DNA of 64,000 nucleotides, taken from the NCBI RefSeq assembly GCF_040412425.1, contig NC_089794.1:5515831-5579830 (forward strand), written 5' to 3'. The DNA comes from Macrobrachium rosenbergii (Eukaryota; Arthropoda; Malacostraca; Decapoda; Palaemonidae). The position numbers and the translations under genes were made by a program. Positions 47,830 through 60,129 of the stretch are shown here, piece after piece. The notes under the pieces are model-generated. The model did not search any database, was not told the DNA's origin, and saw only the letters and a list, made by a program, of their open reading frames with translations. How positions within the stretch are numbered: position 1 is the first letter of the stretch; every line of letters begins with the position of its first letter.

Positions 47830-50800
47830 ATGAGAGTGTGAGAGAGAAGCTTCACATTCTGTTGTGATCTGAAAAGTGGCCTTTGTATTTTGTGATCATT
47901 TCATGCTTTGATGGAGACTTTTACTATTCTTGTCAACATGATGGCTAAGTTGGTTCACTTTTTATTCAAGACGGGATCCTTACTGGTCGTCCAACACTTT
48001 TTTTTTTTTATCAAGTGTCTTTGTGTCCTTTTTTCTTTATTAAAAGAGTTGTTGTCTAATTCTTAGCAGCAACTGAGCAACACGACTTTGCCCCAGTCCA
48101 TGACTCTACTTTATTTAGCACAACGAAATGAATAATGAATTAAGATTATTGGCCTCCCAATACCAGTGCCTCTTTAGAAGAAGATTATGTATGTGGCACT
48201 TCTGTCAATGGATTATAATATTCCATGTTCTTATAATTGCTTTTACAGTGAGCTTCGTCGAAATAAAAATCATTTTAAATGGGAATTAATTACCTATCCA
48301 AAAGATTTTTTGAAAGAAACAGAAATAAGTAAAAGAATTATAGTTTGTCTGTCATAAAGGCTATTCACGTATCCGAGCCTTTAACTTCATTTTTAATAGT
48401 ATAATAAAATGAATAAGAGATTAAACCATTTGTATTACAGGAAAAAACTTATTTGTCTCAAAAGATAGTTTATACCTACATTTGGTAAGCAAGAAAATAA
48501 GTACTCATCTGTCCCTGCAAAAACAATTTATTATTCAATACTGAGTTCATGTGCTCCTGAATAAGTTGCTTTTACAGTCATAAAAGAGTTTCTAAATGGT
48601 CAACAGAATATAAATAAGAAATGAAAAGGCAGACTTCTGGAAAAACGAAGTGATGCAAAAAAAGAGTGAAATGTAAAATGTTAGATAAAAAAAAAACACA
48701 GAAATTGCAAACTTCCTCCAGAGTAACAATGAGTTAGTTATTTGAGTTTTACAAAAATCTCTCGAGACCCAATTTCCTTTGAAAATTAAGATTTATGAAA
48801 GAAGGAAGCCATCCCAAAATAGATGAATTAAGAAAGATTATAAAAAGGAAATAATCCCGAAATGGTAATCATATATTGCACATCTCCTCCAGGAGATTTT
48901 ATGGAAGTGTTATGTAATTCAGTTTCTCCAGTGGATTATATAAAATATTATATTGTAATCCACTACGAAGGGGGAGAAAGAGAGAGATATGATGATGGCG
49001 TTAAATTCGTGTTAAAGGTCATTAGTAGTAACTCTCCTTTTGTAAAAGTGAAATCTTTTAAACTGATATTAGTTCAACATTCGACCCGAGAGGTGTATGA
49101 GTACACGCTCTCTAATCTCACCTGGCTCTCCGAAGATAAATCTTAGTCATCAATTCTCATTAAAGAAGAAGGGATTTCAAGGAAATGGCTTCAGTCCAAA
49201 ATACGATCACTCACCGTCGGCAGAGATGTCTTAATGGCGGGGAAATCGATCAGAGGAACCCAGATCAATTGCAGAATGACAGTTGGTGAACGGTGGCTGA
49301 CTGGTGAAGGGATATCCTTGACTTTTCGAATAAGAAATTAAAAAATGAGGATGTGTTCACATGATGATAAGAATTGGGAGGTTAAAGCATCGGTGGGACG
49401 CAAAATGTGATGAAAATAAGTATTACTGAAATTAAATGAATAAGTTGAAAAAATGGATATAGATATTAGATATAACGCATACACACAGACAAACAGGCTG
49501 TAAGTATATCTGATTCTATGTTTTCAAGATTTACCAAGAAAGAGAAAGAGAGAGAGAGAGCGAGAGAGAGGCGGGTGGGGGGGTGTTTGAATAAAAGGAC
49601 AATTTTTTTAGTGGCAATGTGAATATAAACGCGGAATTAAGTTAAACAGGCGAAATAGGATTCTGATTCAGTTGACAGAACTGTGATTTCAAGACATTTC
49701 AAGAAATAAGCCACGCAAATTCAAAGTTTTTGCTTTTGGATTTCATTTCAATGAAGGCAAATATGTTTTGAGTGATGATCTCTACAACTGCGAATGTGTC
49801 ATCTTACCACCGTCTGCTTTGTTAAAGGTGATGCTATATATGTGTAGCTGATGTTATACTAATCTATGGCTAGTGAATAAAAAAATGAGCTTCCATCAGA
49901 AATGATTAAAGTTATTTGGTTATTTACAATGAGCTAAAAAAACTAGCAATAAAAGACCAAACACGTGAATGAATATCGCAACACAAAGACAAATGATTAG
50001 CCTTCTGAAAAGACAAATAATGAAAACAAGCCTTCGTTTGGACCGGTACATATTGACAGTGACACAACATGGCCTCGAGGTTCAGTCTGCCTTTGGGTGC
50101 ACCTATTGTCAGGGCACGAATAACATTAATTCGCAAATGGCTTAGGATGGCTTTGGTGAAGCTAACTATAAATCGGAAACTGGAACAAATGAATAGATAG
50201 TCCAGAACGAGCTTGGGAGAAGGTTGGTTGGTGGGCGTGGGTGTCCCGGTGGTAGTACAAGAGATGATGATGATGAACAGGCATGATGCTGAGATTGGCA
50301 GACAGAGAAGCATCCTATTTACGTCTGAATGGCTGCATGCAAAGCAAATTACGACTGGGAATCAGTTGTTGTGAGTCGCGTACCTGGAATTAGATTTAAC
50401 GGTGTTTCACTCTAAATCGATATATTATCCCTCTGAAAGGAGGCGAGGTCTCTTTTTCTTACGAAAGCTAGATCAAATAAAGTTATGAGGATGGTTTTGT
50501 CTCTGGGGAGCAATACCCTTGGAAACAGTTTTCATCTTTCATTTATAAAGCGACGTTAACCGAATTCACAAAAAAATTCACATTGTTATTTTCAAATGCA
50601 TGAAATTAACTGCCTTACAGGAGCGTTATTTCAGCTCTTAGAAACAGGGATACGGGGTTGGATGCCTGTTCCTCCTTGTCAACAATCGAACGAAGCATAT
50701 CAATAACCATCTGAACGAACACACCTGTCCAAAGAACGAAAAATTACCAACGAATTTACGTAATTTTCAGAACTGTTGGTGATGTTGATTAGTACTGCAT

Positions 50801-50960
50801 TCCTTTTCATCTAAAAAGAAATGCAGTATGTTTTTATCTACATATTATATAAAGTATTTGTGTTACTAAAATCCAATATTCTTCTAAAAAAACAGAGAAC
50901 AATTAGATGTCACGTATGCCAAAACTGAAGCTGTGATGAAAAATAATAAATTTTCTGTCT

Positions 50961-50968
<8 letters not shown>
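47830..50968. other. Unannotated spacer
   Basis: About 3.1 kb of unique AT-rich sequence with an imperfect (GA)n at 49545-49571. Frames at 48862-49146 (+) and 49924-50313 (-) have no recognisable domain. Confidence 0.45.

Positions 50969-51031
<63 letters not shown>
50969..51031. repeat. (CT)n microsatellite
   Basis: Pure CT dinucleotides. Confidence 0.98.
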
Positions 51032-51036
<5 letters not shown>

Positions 51037-51149
51037 CTTCTCTGTGTCACGTAAATGCCTGCCCACTGTCGGCATGAAGCATACTTTCTTGGAAAATTCT
51101 CTTGCATGCCAGTGACATTCATATTTCATTTATATCTTTATCATTTCAA

Positions 51150-51425
51150 AGGCCACGTTACGCAAAAGGACTCGGTGCAGTGCTCTCCATTCATATATTT
51201 CCCGGTACTGTTGTCCAAAAATCTCCAATCATCTCCAACCTCTCTTCTCATAATACTCATCCAAATGGTTCTGCGGCTTTCAACTCTCCTGGTGTTCACA
51301 GGAACCCCACTGACACTGTCACGTACTGTTCTCTCAGGGGTTGTACGAAGGATATGTCCTAGCCATCGCCATCTAAACTTCTGACTCCTAATATTATTTA
51401 GAAATCGACAAAACCTTTTAACCAT
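51150..51425 (-). pseudogene. LINE reverse transcriptase, C-terminal tail
   Basis: A minus-strand frame with FRWRWLGHILRTTPERTVRD, the conserved tail of endonuclease-type LINE RTs (usually RWLGHVLRM then PxGxRxxGRPxxTW). SRRTIWMSIMRREVGDDWRFL follows, like the next conserved block. Only this tail survives, with no RT core. It is probably a different family from the 15.7-kb copy, whose tail reads RRLQWF. Confidence 0.65.
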
Positions 51426-52039
51426 AGTTTCATTGTCATGCCATAAGCACTGTCAGTAGAGCAAATTCAACAATTTAGAATGTACTAAACTTGCACATAA
51501 TCTTACTTTTGTGGAAAATATCACTTTTCAATTCAGAAACTTTATTCACCCTGCCCATTGGTTGATTTCTCTAATTTAGCCTTTCATTAAATTCTAACTC
51601 AAGAGAACTAGTACTGGATGTAAATTTTCACTGATATTTGAAAGCTTCCTCTCCATTAATACTTTCTTGTCAACCAACATAAGTACAGTGCCTCTACAGT
51701 TGACACGTTCAGCCAGATCACATTTCTTCGGAACCTTTGGTATGACTCACAATGTTCAGTCATTAGACTTTGATTCCCCATTCCTTAGTCAGCAAAACTG
51801 TCTAATTAGTACAATACAAGGGGCCATTTCAATTATCATTCCTATGGTAATTACGGCATAACGTTGTGTTTTCCACTTCCTAAGTGAATTCTTTCATAAG
51901 TACATCCAGGTTTACGTCGGTTTTTTATCTGATTGATTTGATTTTATGAAATTTAGGATGTTAAGCGAAGTATTGGGTACTTTCGTCTAGTCATTGCATA
52001 AGACAGTGAAAAGAGAGTTGGAGTGGATTGACAGCGAGA
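51426..52039. other. Unannotated spacer
   Basis: Unique AT-rich sequence without recognisable features. Confidence 0.45.
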
Positions 52040-52325
52040 TAAGTATACCTTAGTTTAACCAGACCACTGAGCTGATTAACAGCTCTCCTAGGGCTGGCCC
52101 GAAGGATCAGACTTATTTTACGTGGCTAAGAACCAATTGGTCACCTAGCAACGGGACCTACAGCTTATTGTGGAATCGGAACCACATTATGACGAGAAAT
52201 GAATTTCTATCACCAGAAATAAATTCCTCTAATTTTTCATTGGCCGATCGGAGATTTGAACGCTGGGCCAGCAGAGTGCTAACCGAGGACGATAACTACC
52301 CGTCCATGAGGAACTGAAAGCGAGA
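52040..52325 (-). mobile_element. Decapod SINE-like repeat
   Basis: Contains TGGCTAAGAACCAATTGGTC, ACGGGACCTACAGCTTATTG, GAAATGAATTTCTATCACCA and ATTTTTCATTGGCCGATCGG. I recall this order from an abundant shrimp interspersed repeat (memory, not a search). Reading leftward, GTTAGCACTCTGC then GCGTTCAAATCTC look like a tRNA-type A/B box pair, so the tRNA-related head would lie near 52300. Confidence 0.6.
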
Positions 52326-53139
52326 TAAAGAGCTTCAGACAGTAAAGGAGATGATGTGCAAGGATCTAGAAGTGGAACTTGCGGGAACCCCAAAGTTGCA
52401 CTAAGAAGTAATAGTTAGAGAGGTTTAACAGCAAGACTGAGGAAATGAAGCAGGAACTGAGGTATATTAACAGGTTGAAAAGCAGGAGCAGCTAGGGTCA
52501 AACACCCTTAAGTAACGCCTACAATGCACCAAGCGAGGTGTACAGACACACTGACCCCTACGGGGTTCATCGGTATTTGATATATAAATCAAATTATCCT
52601 CAACATATCTTGCATTCATAACTTCATAGGAATTAATTTAAAATACTGAGGGTTTCCCTAACACCATTGTCATTCGATGAATATATGGCCTTGTCAACAT
52701 CATCGACCTGTTTGTCCAAATATTTCCTCTTATTTCTTTTTGTTCTTCTCTTAACTACACTTTTTAGTGCATGTTCAACTTTGCAATCTTCATCTCCTCT
52801 CTAAAATTTGTCTATGTATGCTGTTGCTTTGGTTTTTGCTTTATTGTATACCAGGTCTCATCCAGTACCCACGGCTTTCGTTTTGTTACCTTCATATCCT
52901 AGTACTTCTTTTCCACCAGATTTCTGTGCACTCTTGATGTCAAATTAGTTCTCTTTGACTTTCTGTTCTTCATCAAATATGGTTGCTAGAACGACAAATC
53001 TCTTTCAATATTCAGTTGCAAAAATTCTCTCGATGTTGGTGCTTTAATTTCAGATCCAACGCGGTAATGATTTGTTTTTTTCACATTCAGAACACCAAGA
53101 ACAATTTTCATATCTGTTTGTTTCCTTAAACATATATTG
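52326..53139. other. Unannotated spacer
   Basis: Unique sequence between the SINE and the PLE. Possible remnants of the PLE 5' part lie after 52980, but no motif is firm. Confidence 0.4.
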
Positions 53140-54866
53140 TATCGCTCACACAAAATATCCCTGGAGGAAAGAATTGAAAATACGAAGAGCGGGATCCACG
53201 TACTACGCAGACTGATACATGAAACCCAGTCTAACCATGTGTACAGGTATCTGGTTTCATTTTGTTCCGACAATGCTGCCTATAATAGCACGACTCTTTC
53301 CAATAGACTTTCCCGAAAATTAACTAACTTAATAAATAATAGCACTTGGAACAATCTTGAGCAACAAGAATAAGTTTTAAATTTATCTAACACCCCCCTT
53401 GCCGTAAACCAACACTTAGTCTCAAACCTTGGTTTATCCTTTGCCCTAATGCCACACGGGAAAAATAATATATATTTCATTGTTGCTTCTGACAAATTCG
53501 TATCTGATAGAAATTATAGCTGAAAAGAGACATGTTTAAAAGGCATTTTACTACATGCATTAGCTGACCTTAACAAGAAATACTCTGTCCCCCGTAGATT
53601 TATGAAAGCCATCCGATCACTACAAAAATTAGATGTTGTAAAAGTGGATCAGACAAAGACGGCAAAATCGTGATCATGGACAAAGGCTTTTACCTCGATA
53701 AAATCAACCAAATCCTTGGTGACACAAACATTTATGACAAATTAACAAAAACATACCCTCCAAAACGTCTCCACAGATTTTTTTTATTTTTTTTATTTTT
53801 TTATTTATTTATTTTTTTTTAGAAAAGTAAGAGTAATTGGCAAGGACAAGAAGAGCATTGAACTATTGGAGAAATTTAAAGTCATTAACCCAAAACTACC
53901 TTACTTTTATGGAGTTCCCCAACCTCACAAAGATTATCTTCCAATCAGAACTATCACCTTCTGTGCCGGAGCTTTCAATTATAAAATTGCTAAGTGGTTA
54001 GCCAGCCTCCTTTCCCCTTTCTTAGGCACATTTTCTCCCAGTCATATTAAACATTCTGAGGATTTCTGTCACAAATTCAAAGAACCACAAATACTACTTC
54101 ACAACATAAATCTTTTAAGCCTAGATGTAGATTCCCTATTTACAAAAGTACCAGTACAGGACGTTCTACAGCAGTTTTTGAAGGAAAAATTAGCCCCCTA
54201 TTCAGATCATTTCCAACTAGCCTCTAGACAAAATAATAAAGTTGATTGAATAATATGTACCAACAACGTCTCTTCTTTCGGGGAGTCATTCTCTAAACAA
54301 AAATTCGAGTGTAGCATGAGCAGTCCTTTAAGTCCAGTTTTAGCAACCTATTCATGGAATATTTTGAAACTATAATAACAGATGCAATAAAACCTAAAAA
54401 CATGCTGTGGATGCGATATGTAGATGATATCCTAACATTTTGGGATGACAGGTGAGGCAATTTTAACGAATTTCTTTTAAAATTAAATGCATTAGTGCCC
54501 AGCATCAGATTCAAAGTTGAGTGGAAAAAAGACAACAAAATTCGTTTTCTTGATGTTTTGATAATTAGAGACATGACAGAATACAAAATTACCGTATACA
54601 GAAAACCAACTTTTTCACTTACATACATACACTATTTTAGTTTTCATGACAGATCAATCAAGATCGGCATAGCCAGCAATTTATTCTTAAGAGCCTTACG
54701 GATTTGCTCCCCGGATTTCCTTGAAAAGGAATTTGAACTAATCCGTAGGCAGCTGTCATCTTTGAAATACCCTGACCATATAATTCAGAAAGCGGTCCAT
54801 AAAGCTATAAACTGTCCTATCGTCCCTGCAAAACAAGACTTGAGAGATGCCCAAAAATGTAATTAA
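53140..54866 (+). pseudogene. PLE reverse transcriptase
   Basis: Pieces in order: SRKLTNLINNSTWNNLEQQE, NLSNTPLAVNQHLVSNLGLS, PRRFMKAIRSLQKLD and MDKGFYLDKINQILGDTNIY. Next come KLPYFYGVPQPHKDYLPIRT with a following SLDVDSLFTKVPVQDVL (catalytic Asp), CSMSSPLSPVLA and MRYVDDILTFWDD (54411 onward, catalytic Asp pair intact). FLDVLIIRDMTEYKITVYRK and IGIASNLFLRALRICSPDFL form the thumb. The order and motifs are those of Penelope RTs, which are related to telomerase. The frame changes near 53373, 53520, 53680, 54249 and 54450 plus in-frame stops make it non-functional. Confidence 0.85.
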
Positions 54867-55250
54867 AATCCCACACCTGGACAGGATTAAGACGTTGACA
54901 CAGACTCTTGGAAATTCCAACCTTTTTGCTTTTACCTACCCAAATACCTTAGCCAAATCCCTGATTAACGCCCAACAAAAGCCAGTCCCCAAAGACACAG
55001 GGGTATATGAAATACCTTGCCTTGACCGTGACAAATCGTATATCGGTTTTACTGGTAAATCACCCCCACCCCAGAGGTTAATACAACATAAAAGGTCAAT
55101 ACTGTATGGCCAATAGAGCTCAGCTATTTTTTGCCATATAAACAACCATAACCACAGGATAAACTGGAATGCATCTCGTATAATTTATAGCCAGATGGTG
55201 GAATCAGCCCTGATTAAACAAAGAAATTCGATGAATCTATCAAAATGACC
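54847..55250 (+). pseudogene. PLE GIY-YIG endonuclease
   Basis: Follows the RT with a small overlap. DTGVYEIPCLDRDKSYIGF (about 54994-55050) holds both halves of the GIY-YIG motif (here GVY and YIG). QRLIQHKRSILYGQ corresponds to the R-x-x-x-H helix. A TAG stop at 55114 breaks the frame. Beyond it INWNASRIIYS and ESALIKQ match the conserved distal part with the catalytic Glu. The domain would make the target-site nick. Confidence 0.8.
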
Positions 55251-55505
55251 ATGGGACTCAGATATTACAGATAAAATTTTCCTCCAACCAGCGATTAAGA
55301 TTAAGAAGCTATCAACTGGAGTGACATAAAGTCTGATCTCTGGATTGCTTAGTATAAATACCACCTGTCTGTATTCCTTACTTCATTCATATACTTGCCA
55401 GTAGAGGGTCTCTGAAACATAGCAATAACTTTCTATCTTTTGTCGTTTTTATGGGCTCCTTCTATCATTTCTGCTTTAACAGAAAATACTCCATAGTCAT
55501 TGTCA

Positions 55506-56495
55506 TGTTTGGTCGTTTCTTTTGCTGGAACAATGTTGTTAAGGTAGTTTCCCTTTTTCTCTTGCCCTTGAGTGTTTTCGTCAGGTTGGTAAGTTTTCAT
55601 CTGTCACTGTGTGAGTGAATGCGGCAGTCAGGTTTTGGGTGGCAGACAGATCGGTTCCTTGGTGACACTCAGCCAAGAAGGCAGCAGCAGCGTGTTTTAA
55701 TAGAGCAGCGGGAAGTCACTTTGTTGGGTAACAGGTGTGGTGGACTTGTTTACTTCGGCGGGAGGATGAGGTCCTCTATGTGTGTGTTTTGACTTCTGCA
55801 GTAGCAGCGAGAGGATCTTTCGACGGTAAAAGACTGTCTCGACGAGTCGGCGAATTCATCTGTGCTGAGGATGCAGTCCTGTTTTGACAGCTTAATTGCT
55901 GTGTTCGATGATTCAGCTGATTACGTCTTATGTTTATCTTGGTTGGCAGTAAAAGACTGCCTCGACAGTTCTTCGGAATTCGTCTGTTTTTGTTTCATGC
56001 TGCTTTGATGATATGTCACCATTATTGTTATGCTGCCTATGTTTGAGTTTATTGATTCAATTGAACATGTTATTATGATTGTATTTCATTATTATTTAAT
56101 GGTGCAGAGCAAGTGTATGGCTCTGGAGATTTGCTGTTTGCATTTATATATTGAATTTGATGTTCCCTGATTTTTGATGGCTGCTGTTAAGCATTTATTT
56201 TCATTCATAAATGTTTTTATTGTTCTGTCTGTTGACTAATGTTAATTGTTTAACAATTCATTTATTTGAGTTTAAATGTGGTCATGTTAATGATCATTTA
56301 GTGTCTTTTCACCACCTAAAACCTGTACTCAATTATAAATATGTACATTTATATGTAATAAATTACATTTAAGTTATTTTTGGCATTTGTTTTGCACCCT
56401 CCTCTGTGGTTTGTCCCTGGTCCCTCCAGCCATTCCAGCCCCATCTCTTTATTTTTGAGTAATGGAACCTGTAGAACCAAAAGTGGTTCATAATA
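55506..56495 (+). repeat. LTR-like repeat, copy a
   Basis: Starts TGTTTGGTCG and ends near GTGGTTCATAATA, followed by TTTGGTGACC. It is collinear over about 1 kb with copy b (56630-57642), with most anchors identical, for example CAGACAGATCGGTTCCTTGG, GGTGTGGTGGACTTGTTTAC and TTGATTTGATGTTC-like segments. No open frame of note. TTTGGTGACC is a common primer-binding context of arthropod LTR elements, which favours an LTR over an ordinary duplication. Confidence 0.7.
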
Positions 56496-56629
56496 TTTGG
56501 TGACCTTGCCAGGATTGGTTCTGTTTTGGCTGGCGGGATTGGTGACAATTTTAGAGGAGTTATGATGTCGTGTTAAGAAAAAAATTTTTGTTTGAAATAA
56601 TTTCTTTTTTGTTGGCTAAGGAGATGCCA
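56496..56629 (+). other. Minimal internal region between two LTR-like repeats
   Basis: Only about 134 bp. It begins TTTGGTGACCTTGCCAGG (candidate primer-binding site) and ends with a purine-rich AAGGAGATG before the next LTR start (candidate polypurine tract). There is no room for gag or pol, so it is either a miniature non-autonomous element or the result of recombination. Confidence 0.5.
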
Positions 56630-57642
56630 TGTTCGGCCATTTCTTTGCTGGAACGATGTTGTTAAGGTAATTTCCCTGTTTCTCCTGCCCTCCAGTGTTT
56701 TCATCAGACTGGCGAGTTTTCATCTGCCACAGTGCGAGTGACAGCAGCAGTTAGGTTTTGGTTGGCAGACAGATCGGTTCCTTGGCGACACTCGGCCAAG
56801 AAGGCAGCAGCACCGTGATTTGATAAAGCAACGGGAAGTCACTTTGTTGGGTAACAGGTGTGGTGGACCTGTTTACTTCGGCAGGAGGATGACGTCCTCT
56901 ACGTGTGTGTTTTGACTTCTGCAGTAGCAGCAAGAGGATCTTTCGTCGGTAAAAGACTATCTCGACAAGTCGGCGAATTCACCTGTGCTGAGGATGCGTT
57001 CCTGTTTGGACACCTTAATTGCTGTGTTCTATGATTCAACTAATTATTTCATATGTTTATCCTGGTTGGTTGTAAAAGACTGCCTCGACAGTTCTTCATA
57101 ATTCGTCTGTTTTTGTTTCATGCTGCTTTGGCGATGTCACCATTGCTGCCTATGTTTGAGTTTATTGATTTAATTGAACATGTTATTATAATTGTTTTTC
57201 ATTATCATTTAATGGTTCAGAGCAAGTGTATGGCTCTGGAAAATTACTGTTTGCATTTTTATATTGAATTTGATGTTCACTGATTTTTGATGGCTGTTGT
57301 TAAGCATTTATTTTCATTTATAAATGTTTGTTATTGTTCTGTCTGTTGACTAATGTTAATTGTTTAATGATTCATTTACTTGAGTTTAAATGTGGTCATA
57401 TTAATGATCATTTAGTGTCTTTTCGCCGCCTAAAACCTGTACTCAGTTGTAAATATGTATATTGTTATTGTAATTTAATTAGATTTAATTAGTTATTTTT
57501 GGCAATTTTAAATGTTAAATTATTGTCACAATGTATTAGCTAGTTTTCTCCTCTGTGGTTTGTCCCTTTCCCTCCATCCATGCCGGTCCAATTGTTTTTA
57601 ATTATAAGTAATGTATTGTGGTTCAACCAAAATTTCTGTTCA
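56630..57642 (+). repeat. LTR-like repeat, copy b
   Basis: Starts TGTTCGGCCA and ends near AAATTTCTGTTCA. It is 1124 bp downstream of copy a, with substitutions and small indels spread throughout, so the two are not recent identical copies. Confidence 0.7.
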
Positions 57643-57784
57643 TTTCTTCATGTATTAAAATTATTATTTTTCTTAGTGTTTATTTTCATATAAAATTGGT
57701 TTATTGGTTGATTGTCTTGTGATGCGATTTCATACTGTAATTTCGTATTCTATAGTGATATAGTATTGGATAATTATATAAGTG

Positions 57785-57935
57785 TATGTTGTATGGTAAA
57801 TATATCACATATATTTATATATTAATTAGATTTATAGTTATTTTTGGCATTTGTTTTATATATATATGTGGTTTATCCCTATATAGCCATTCCGGTCCAA
57901 TATATATTCTGAGTATATATATATATAAAAGTGGT
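57785..57935 (+). repeat. Partial third LTR-like copy, TATATA-patched
   Basis: Matches the last ~150 bp of copy a: TAGTTATTTTTGGCATTTGTTT, GTGGTTT(A/G)TCCCT, AGCCATTCC(A/G)G and AAAAGTGGT. Unique bases are replaced by TATATA, for example TTTTGCACCCTCCTCTGTGG at 56390 against TTTTATATATATATGTGG here. It leads straight into the AT tract at 57941. Confidence 0.8.
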
Positions 57936-57937
57936 AT

Positions 57938-58056
<119 letters not shown>

Positions 58057-58274
58057 AATTTACGATATATTTGCTAGAGTAACAGGTCATACGAACATGC
58101 TAATGTCTGGAAAGAATAATTTTCAACTGATAAATTGAAAAAGAGGAAGAAGTGCCTGAGGCCAGTGTTTCAATTACGAATCTTGCTGATCTATGCAGAT
58201 GGGCTCACGCCCTTGCTGTAAGCCCAGGCGAACACTATGTACTTTACATACTTCTTTTTAAAGTAATTGAGTTT

Positions 58275-58480
<206 letters not shown>

Positions 58481-58654
58481 TATACATATTTTGTTCTTCA
58501 ACTCCAATGCTGTAAGATGTCGAGGTCATAAGTTTGCAGCATCTTATGAATGTAAATGGCTTTTTCCTTACAGCTCTCCTTGTCTCTGCAGTAAACCCGC
58601 AATTCCTTGTTTTGTCTTTTTCTAACCAACTCTAACAACGATCCTTTCTCTCAG

Positions 58655-59480
58655 CAAAGAAAAGAATTGGCTCTGGTAATTGAGAACGATAAATTCTCTT
58701 TATCGCGTCCGGCGTCCCTTAGATAATCTAATTCTACGGATCCCAGCATTTTAGCCCTTTTGTACAATGTACGTTCTTTCTCGAGCAATCCAAAAGAAGA
58801 ATTATACCTGAGAAAATATATTTAAGAAAAAAAGACATTTGTTCTTATATTAAGTTAAAATACAACTTGTGTTCCACGAAGCACTGACGTTGTTACTTTA
58901 AAAAAAAAGGAGGGCTATGGTGTAAATAAAATGTAGGTGTGTTCTATTACGTAAAACTATAGCTGCAGGAAAACGAACGTTAGTTGACTTGTTTTAAGTA
59001 AAATACATAGTTACTGAAATACGCTTATTGTTCGTTATATAAAAAGGAATACATGCACAAAATTCATCCTTGGCAATAAAGAATATTAATTTTCCTGCTA
59101 ATCAGTAAAACTTAAAATTACAAAACCAAGACAGTGTTCACTAACATAATCATTTCCAAAACATAATGAATCTTTCAAAATCATTATTGTTTTCCTTCCA
59201 TCCACTTATGTAATGGAAACAATCATATTGCTCCAGGCTAAGTGTCTCAAAGTTATACGAAATCGCTTCCCTTCTGATAACAGTACATTCTGTGGAGGTG
59301 GGGATTTGTGTGGCAGTCATACAAAAGACTGGAAGCCTATAAAAGCCAGGATGCCTACAATACGCCTTCAATTTGCTATCCTCGACAAATCTTCTTTCGT
59401 TATTTGGTTCTTTTACTTCTCGGCCCTAGAACCTCGAATTATGGTCCTTGTTCGCAGGGGTGGAGGAAGGGTATTTTCCG
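58655..59480. repeat. Diverged copy of the 46.86-47.72 kb segment
   Basis: Matches in the same order and orientation: TCGCGTCCGGCGTCCCTTAG (58705), GAGCAATCCAAAAGAAGAATTAT, and CCTTCAATTTGCTATCC (59367) with the following TCTCGGCCCTAGAACCTCGA. The middle part aligns poorly. Probably two old copies of an unnamed interspersed repeat. Confidence 0.45.
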
Positions 59481-59666
59481 CTACCTCGTGGTGGGATCAA
59501 GGTAGTGTCTATTGTTTTTATTTTAACTGCTGCCCTGTTGCTTTCTTTTGTAATATATGATAGTCTCTTTTGTTGTTTGTTAATATTTGCGGGAGAGATT
59601 CAGCATGGCTACTCAAAAGCTCATTTTCTTATAATAAACAAGACAAATAATTTCTTATGTTAAAAG

Positions 59667-59670
59667 GATT

Positions 59671-59701
<31 letters not shown>

Positions 59702-59704
59702 TTT
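59667..59704. repeat. (ATTT)n microsatellite
   Basis: About nine ATTT units. Confidence 0.97.
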
Positions 59705-60012
59705 TTTGCTGAAGCTAAAACAAATTGTCTTAAAACTGCAGGAATCGAACTACTACCGTAGTTTCATCACAAATGAAAAAGTAAGCTCTAAGGGAAAAAA
59801 TCACCTAGTTTTGTTAATGAATGTGTCAATGATGCATCCTGGTTTTCATTTTCTCTAAACCCACATGTCCGTATGTAATTTTATTTTTGATTTTTTATTC
59901 TGAAAAATTTCTAGCCTCAGCATGAAATAACTAGTTTAACAAAAGTTCTCATTCAGCTCTTGAATAGTATGCACAGAATATGGTGAGACATACACTGTAC
60001 ACCTTGATGGGT

Positions 60013-60078
60013 AATATTTTCTCAACTAGCCATGCAATGTAATTGTAATTACAATGCATGGTTAGTTGAGAAAATATT
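60013..60078. repeat. 66-bp palindrome
   Basis: Arms of 32 bp (AATATTTTCTCAACTAGCCA at the left) differ at two positions and are separated by GT. No AT microsatellite flanks it. Confidence 0.93.
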
Positions 60079-60129
60079 TATTTATTTCACTAACTTTATT
60101 TACATAAATTTCAGTCATGACAAAATAAA

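Larger units (their letters stand above)
53140..55325 (+). mobile_element. Penelope-like element, nearly full-length but broken
   Basis: Encodes in order the RT N-terminal region, RT core with YVDD, thumb, and GIY-YIG endonuclease in the usual PLE order. It is split over at least six frames. A T-rich simple sequence (53777-53820) has expanded within the coding part. I see no hammerhead fold in the 3' 200 bp or upstream. The 3' end is not bounded by an AT tract, unlike the two minus-strand PLE tails. Confidence 0.85.

Noticed and set aside
48862..49146. 94-codon plus-strand frame
   Set aside because: No known motif. Similar lengths occur by chance in this composition, and it includes a GA-rich stretch.
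49924..50313. 129-codon minus-strand frame with a hydrophobic N-terminus, possible secreted protein
   Set aside because: The start could pass as a signal peptide, but the rest has no recognisable domain, and there is no splice or transcript support. The AT-rich context makes such frames common.
52600..52960. Possible LINE endonuclease linker on the minus strand
   Set aside because: Only scattered Lys-rich segments. No residue pattern firm enough to call.
55325..55505. Hammerhead ribozyme after the plus-strand PLE
   Set aside because: A CTCTGAAAC sequence is present near 55411, but no CTGATGA core or complementary stem I in register could be found.
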